This document shows, in pieces, positions 63,618 to 64,000 of a DNA stretch of 64,000 nt. The stretch spans positions 2,348,384 through 2,412,383 of the forward strand of contig NC_014219.1 of the NCBI RefSeq assembly GCF_000093085.1, given 5' to 3'. Every line of letters starts with the position of its first letter. The first letter of the stretch is position 1. This stretch comes from [Bacillus] selenitireducens MLS10 (GTDB lineage: Bacteria; Bacillota; Bacilli; Bacillales; Salisediminibacteriaceae). The notes below the pieces were generated by a model. The model was given only the letters and a program-made list of their open reading frames with translations, had not been told where the DNA came from and made no database searches. A program made the position numbers and the translations under genes.

Positions 63618-64000
63618 TTATGAATAAAAACCGTGTTCTTTTAAATAAGCTTCTGTGAGTTTCTCTGAAGGTTTGTCATCTTTATTAAACCGTCTGTTTA
63701 AAAGCTCATCCATGTACTTAGCAAGCATGTCACACTCAATATTGACGATATCACCGGGGCCCTTGGAACCGATAACTGTTTCATCAAGTGTGTGGGGAAT
63801 GATTGAAATCGTGAAGGTGCGGTCCGTCAATCCGAAAATCGTCAGACTCGTTCCATCTACCGAAACACTGCCTTTCATCGTCATATAATCACGCAGGTGT
63901 TCGGCCACCTCGATTTCATAATAAACCGCATTATATTCCGGTTTTTTTGAACGGATCGTGCCGATTCCATCCACATGACCACTGACAAAATGCCCCCCGA
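63618..64000 (-). CDS. ribE: Riboflavin synthase alpha chain (5' end beyond window)
   Basis: The frame enters from the right edge and ends at 63618. It contains the [13 protein letters not shown] motif at the edge, the [15 protein letters not shown] motif of the second lumazine-binding fold, and [11 protein letters not shown], all typical of riboflavin synthase. About the first 85 or so residues are missing from view. The gene follows the B. subtilis order ribE-ribBA-ribH and must be preceded outside by ribD and an FMN riboswitch if the order is conserved. Confidence 0.92.
   Translation of the reverse strand, partial: GGHFVSGHVDGIGTIRSKKPEYNAVYYEIEVAEHLRDYMTMKGSVSVDGTSLTIFGLTDRTFTISIIPHTLDETVIGSKGPGDIVNIECDMLAKYMDELLNRRFNKDDKPSEKLTEAYLKEHGFYS

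Overview
The window is a chromosomal core segment of a low-to-moderate GC Bacillota of the family Bacillaceae. Gene order follows the Bacillus subtilis aro-trp / hep-men / cmk-der / gudB-recQ / serA / res-scp-rib stretch almost gene by gene. Many proteins are strongly acidic (for example the lipoprotein at 47672-48424 and the S1-like protein at 26126-27292), which suggests a halophilic or haloalkaliphilic member. Genes that normally occupy this synteny for sporulation and germination are missing at three separate places (spoIVA; sleB-ypeB; dacB-spmA-spmB), so the organism is probably a non-sporulating lineage. A haloalkaliphile of the Salisediminibacterium / 'Bacillus' selenitireducens type would fit, but the species is not proven from the window.

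Layout. 1-13016 (minus strand) is the aromatic supra-operon: aroC, aroB, aroH, a TRAP-controlled trp leader, trpE, trpD, trpC, a fused trpF-trpB, trpA, hisC, tyrA, aroA, then a TPR protein running off the left edge. 13178-20552 (minus) holds cheR, ndk, the polyprenyl/menaquinone block hepS-menG-mqnP-mqnA-hepT, then the TRAP gene mtrB, folE and the HU gene. mqnA makes the first futalosine-pathway step from chorismate, so the aro operon and the quinone block are metabolically linked. 20752-33842 (minus) is housekeeping: a lipoprotein, gpsA, plsY, der, fni, an S1-like protein, plsC, cmk, a PilZ protein, prsW, asparaginase, ypdA and glutamate dehydrogenase.

33946-40160 is an accessory block between gudB and the ypbE-like gene: a CarH/LitR-like cobalamin-binding MerR regulator, formate-tetrahydrofolate ligase, and a four-subunit ferredoxin-dependent 2-oxoacid oxidoreductase preceded by a frameshifted P-loop ATPase gene. 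The promoter of this last operon overlaps a perfect CcpA cre-type site. 40224-44150 returns to conserved order (CPBP protease, recQ, ypbB, ferredoxin). 44223-45581 is an inserted GntR/FCD plus Crp/Fnr regulator pair; the GntR gene carries a second homopolymer frameshift.

45966-55826 contains serA, a SurA-like lipoprotein, a cobalamin adenosyltransferase, moaB, and the resABCDE cytochrome-maturation and respiratory two-component cluster. 56626-58446 has rluB and a Tat-exported Fe-S protein with a membrane cytochrome b, standing exactly where dacB-spmAB would be expected. 58662-64000 has an unknown membrane-anchored protein, ypuI, scpB, scpA, a DUF309 gene, and the riboflavin genes ribH, ribBA and a ribE cut by the right edge.

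The most notable points are the TrpF-TrpB fusion with almost no linker, the complete TRAP leader with its own regulator gene in the same window, the mqn genes inside the hep operon, the matching losses of sporulation genes, two one-base poly-A frameshifts, and the orphan Fe-S/cytochrome b module. No IS elements, CRISPR arrays, rRNA or tRNA genes were seen.
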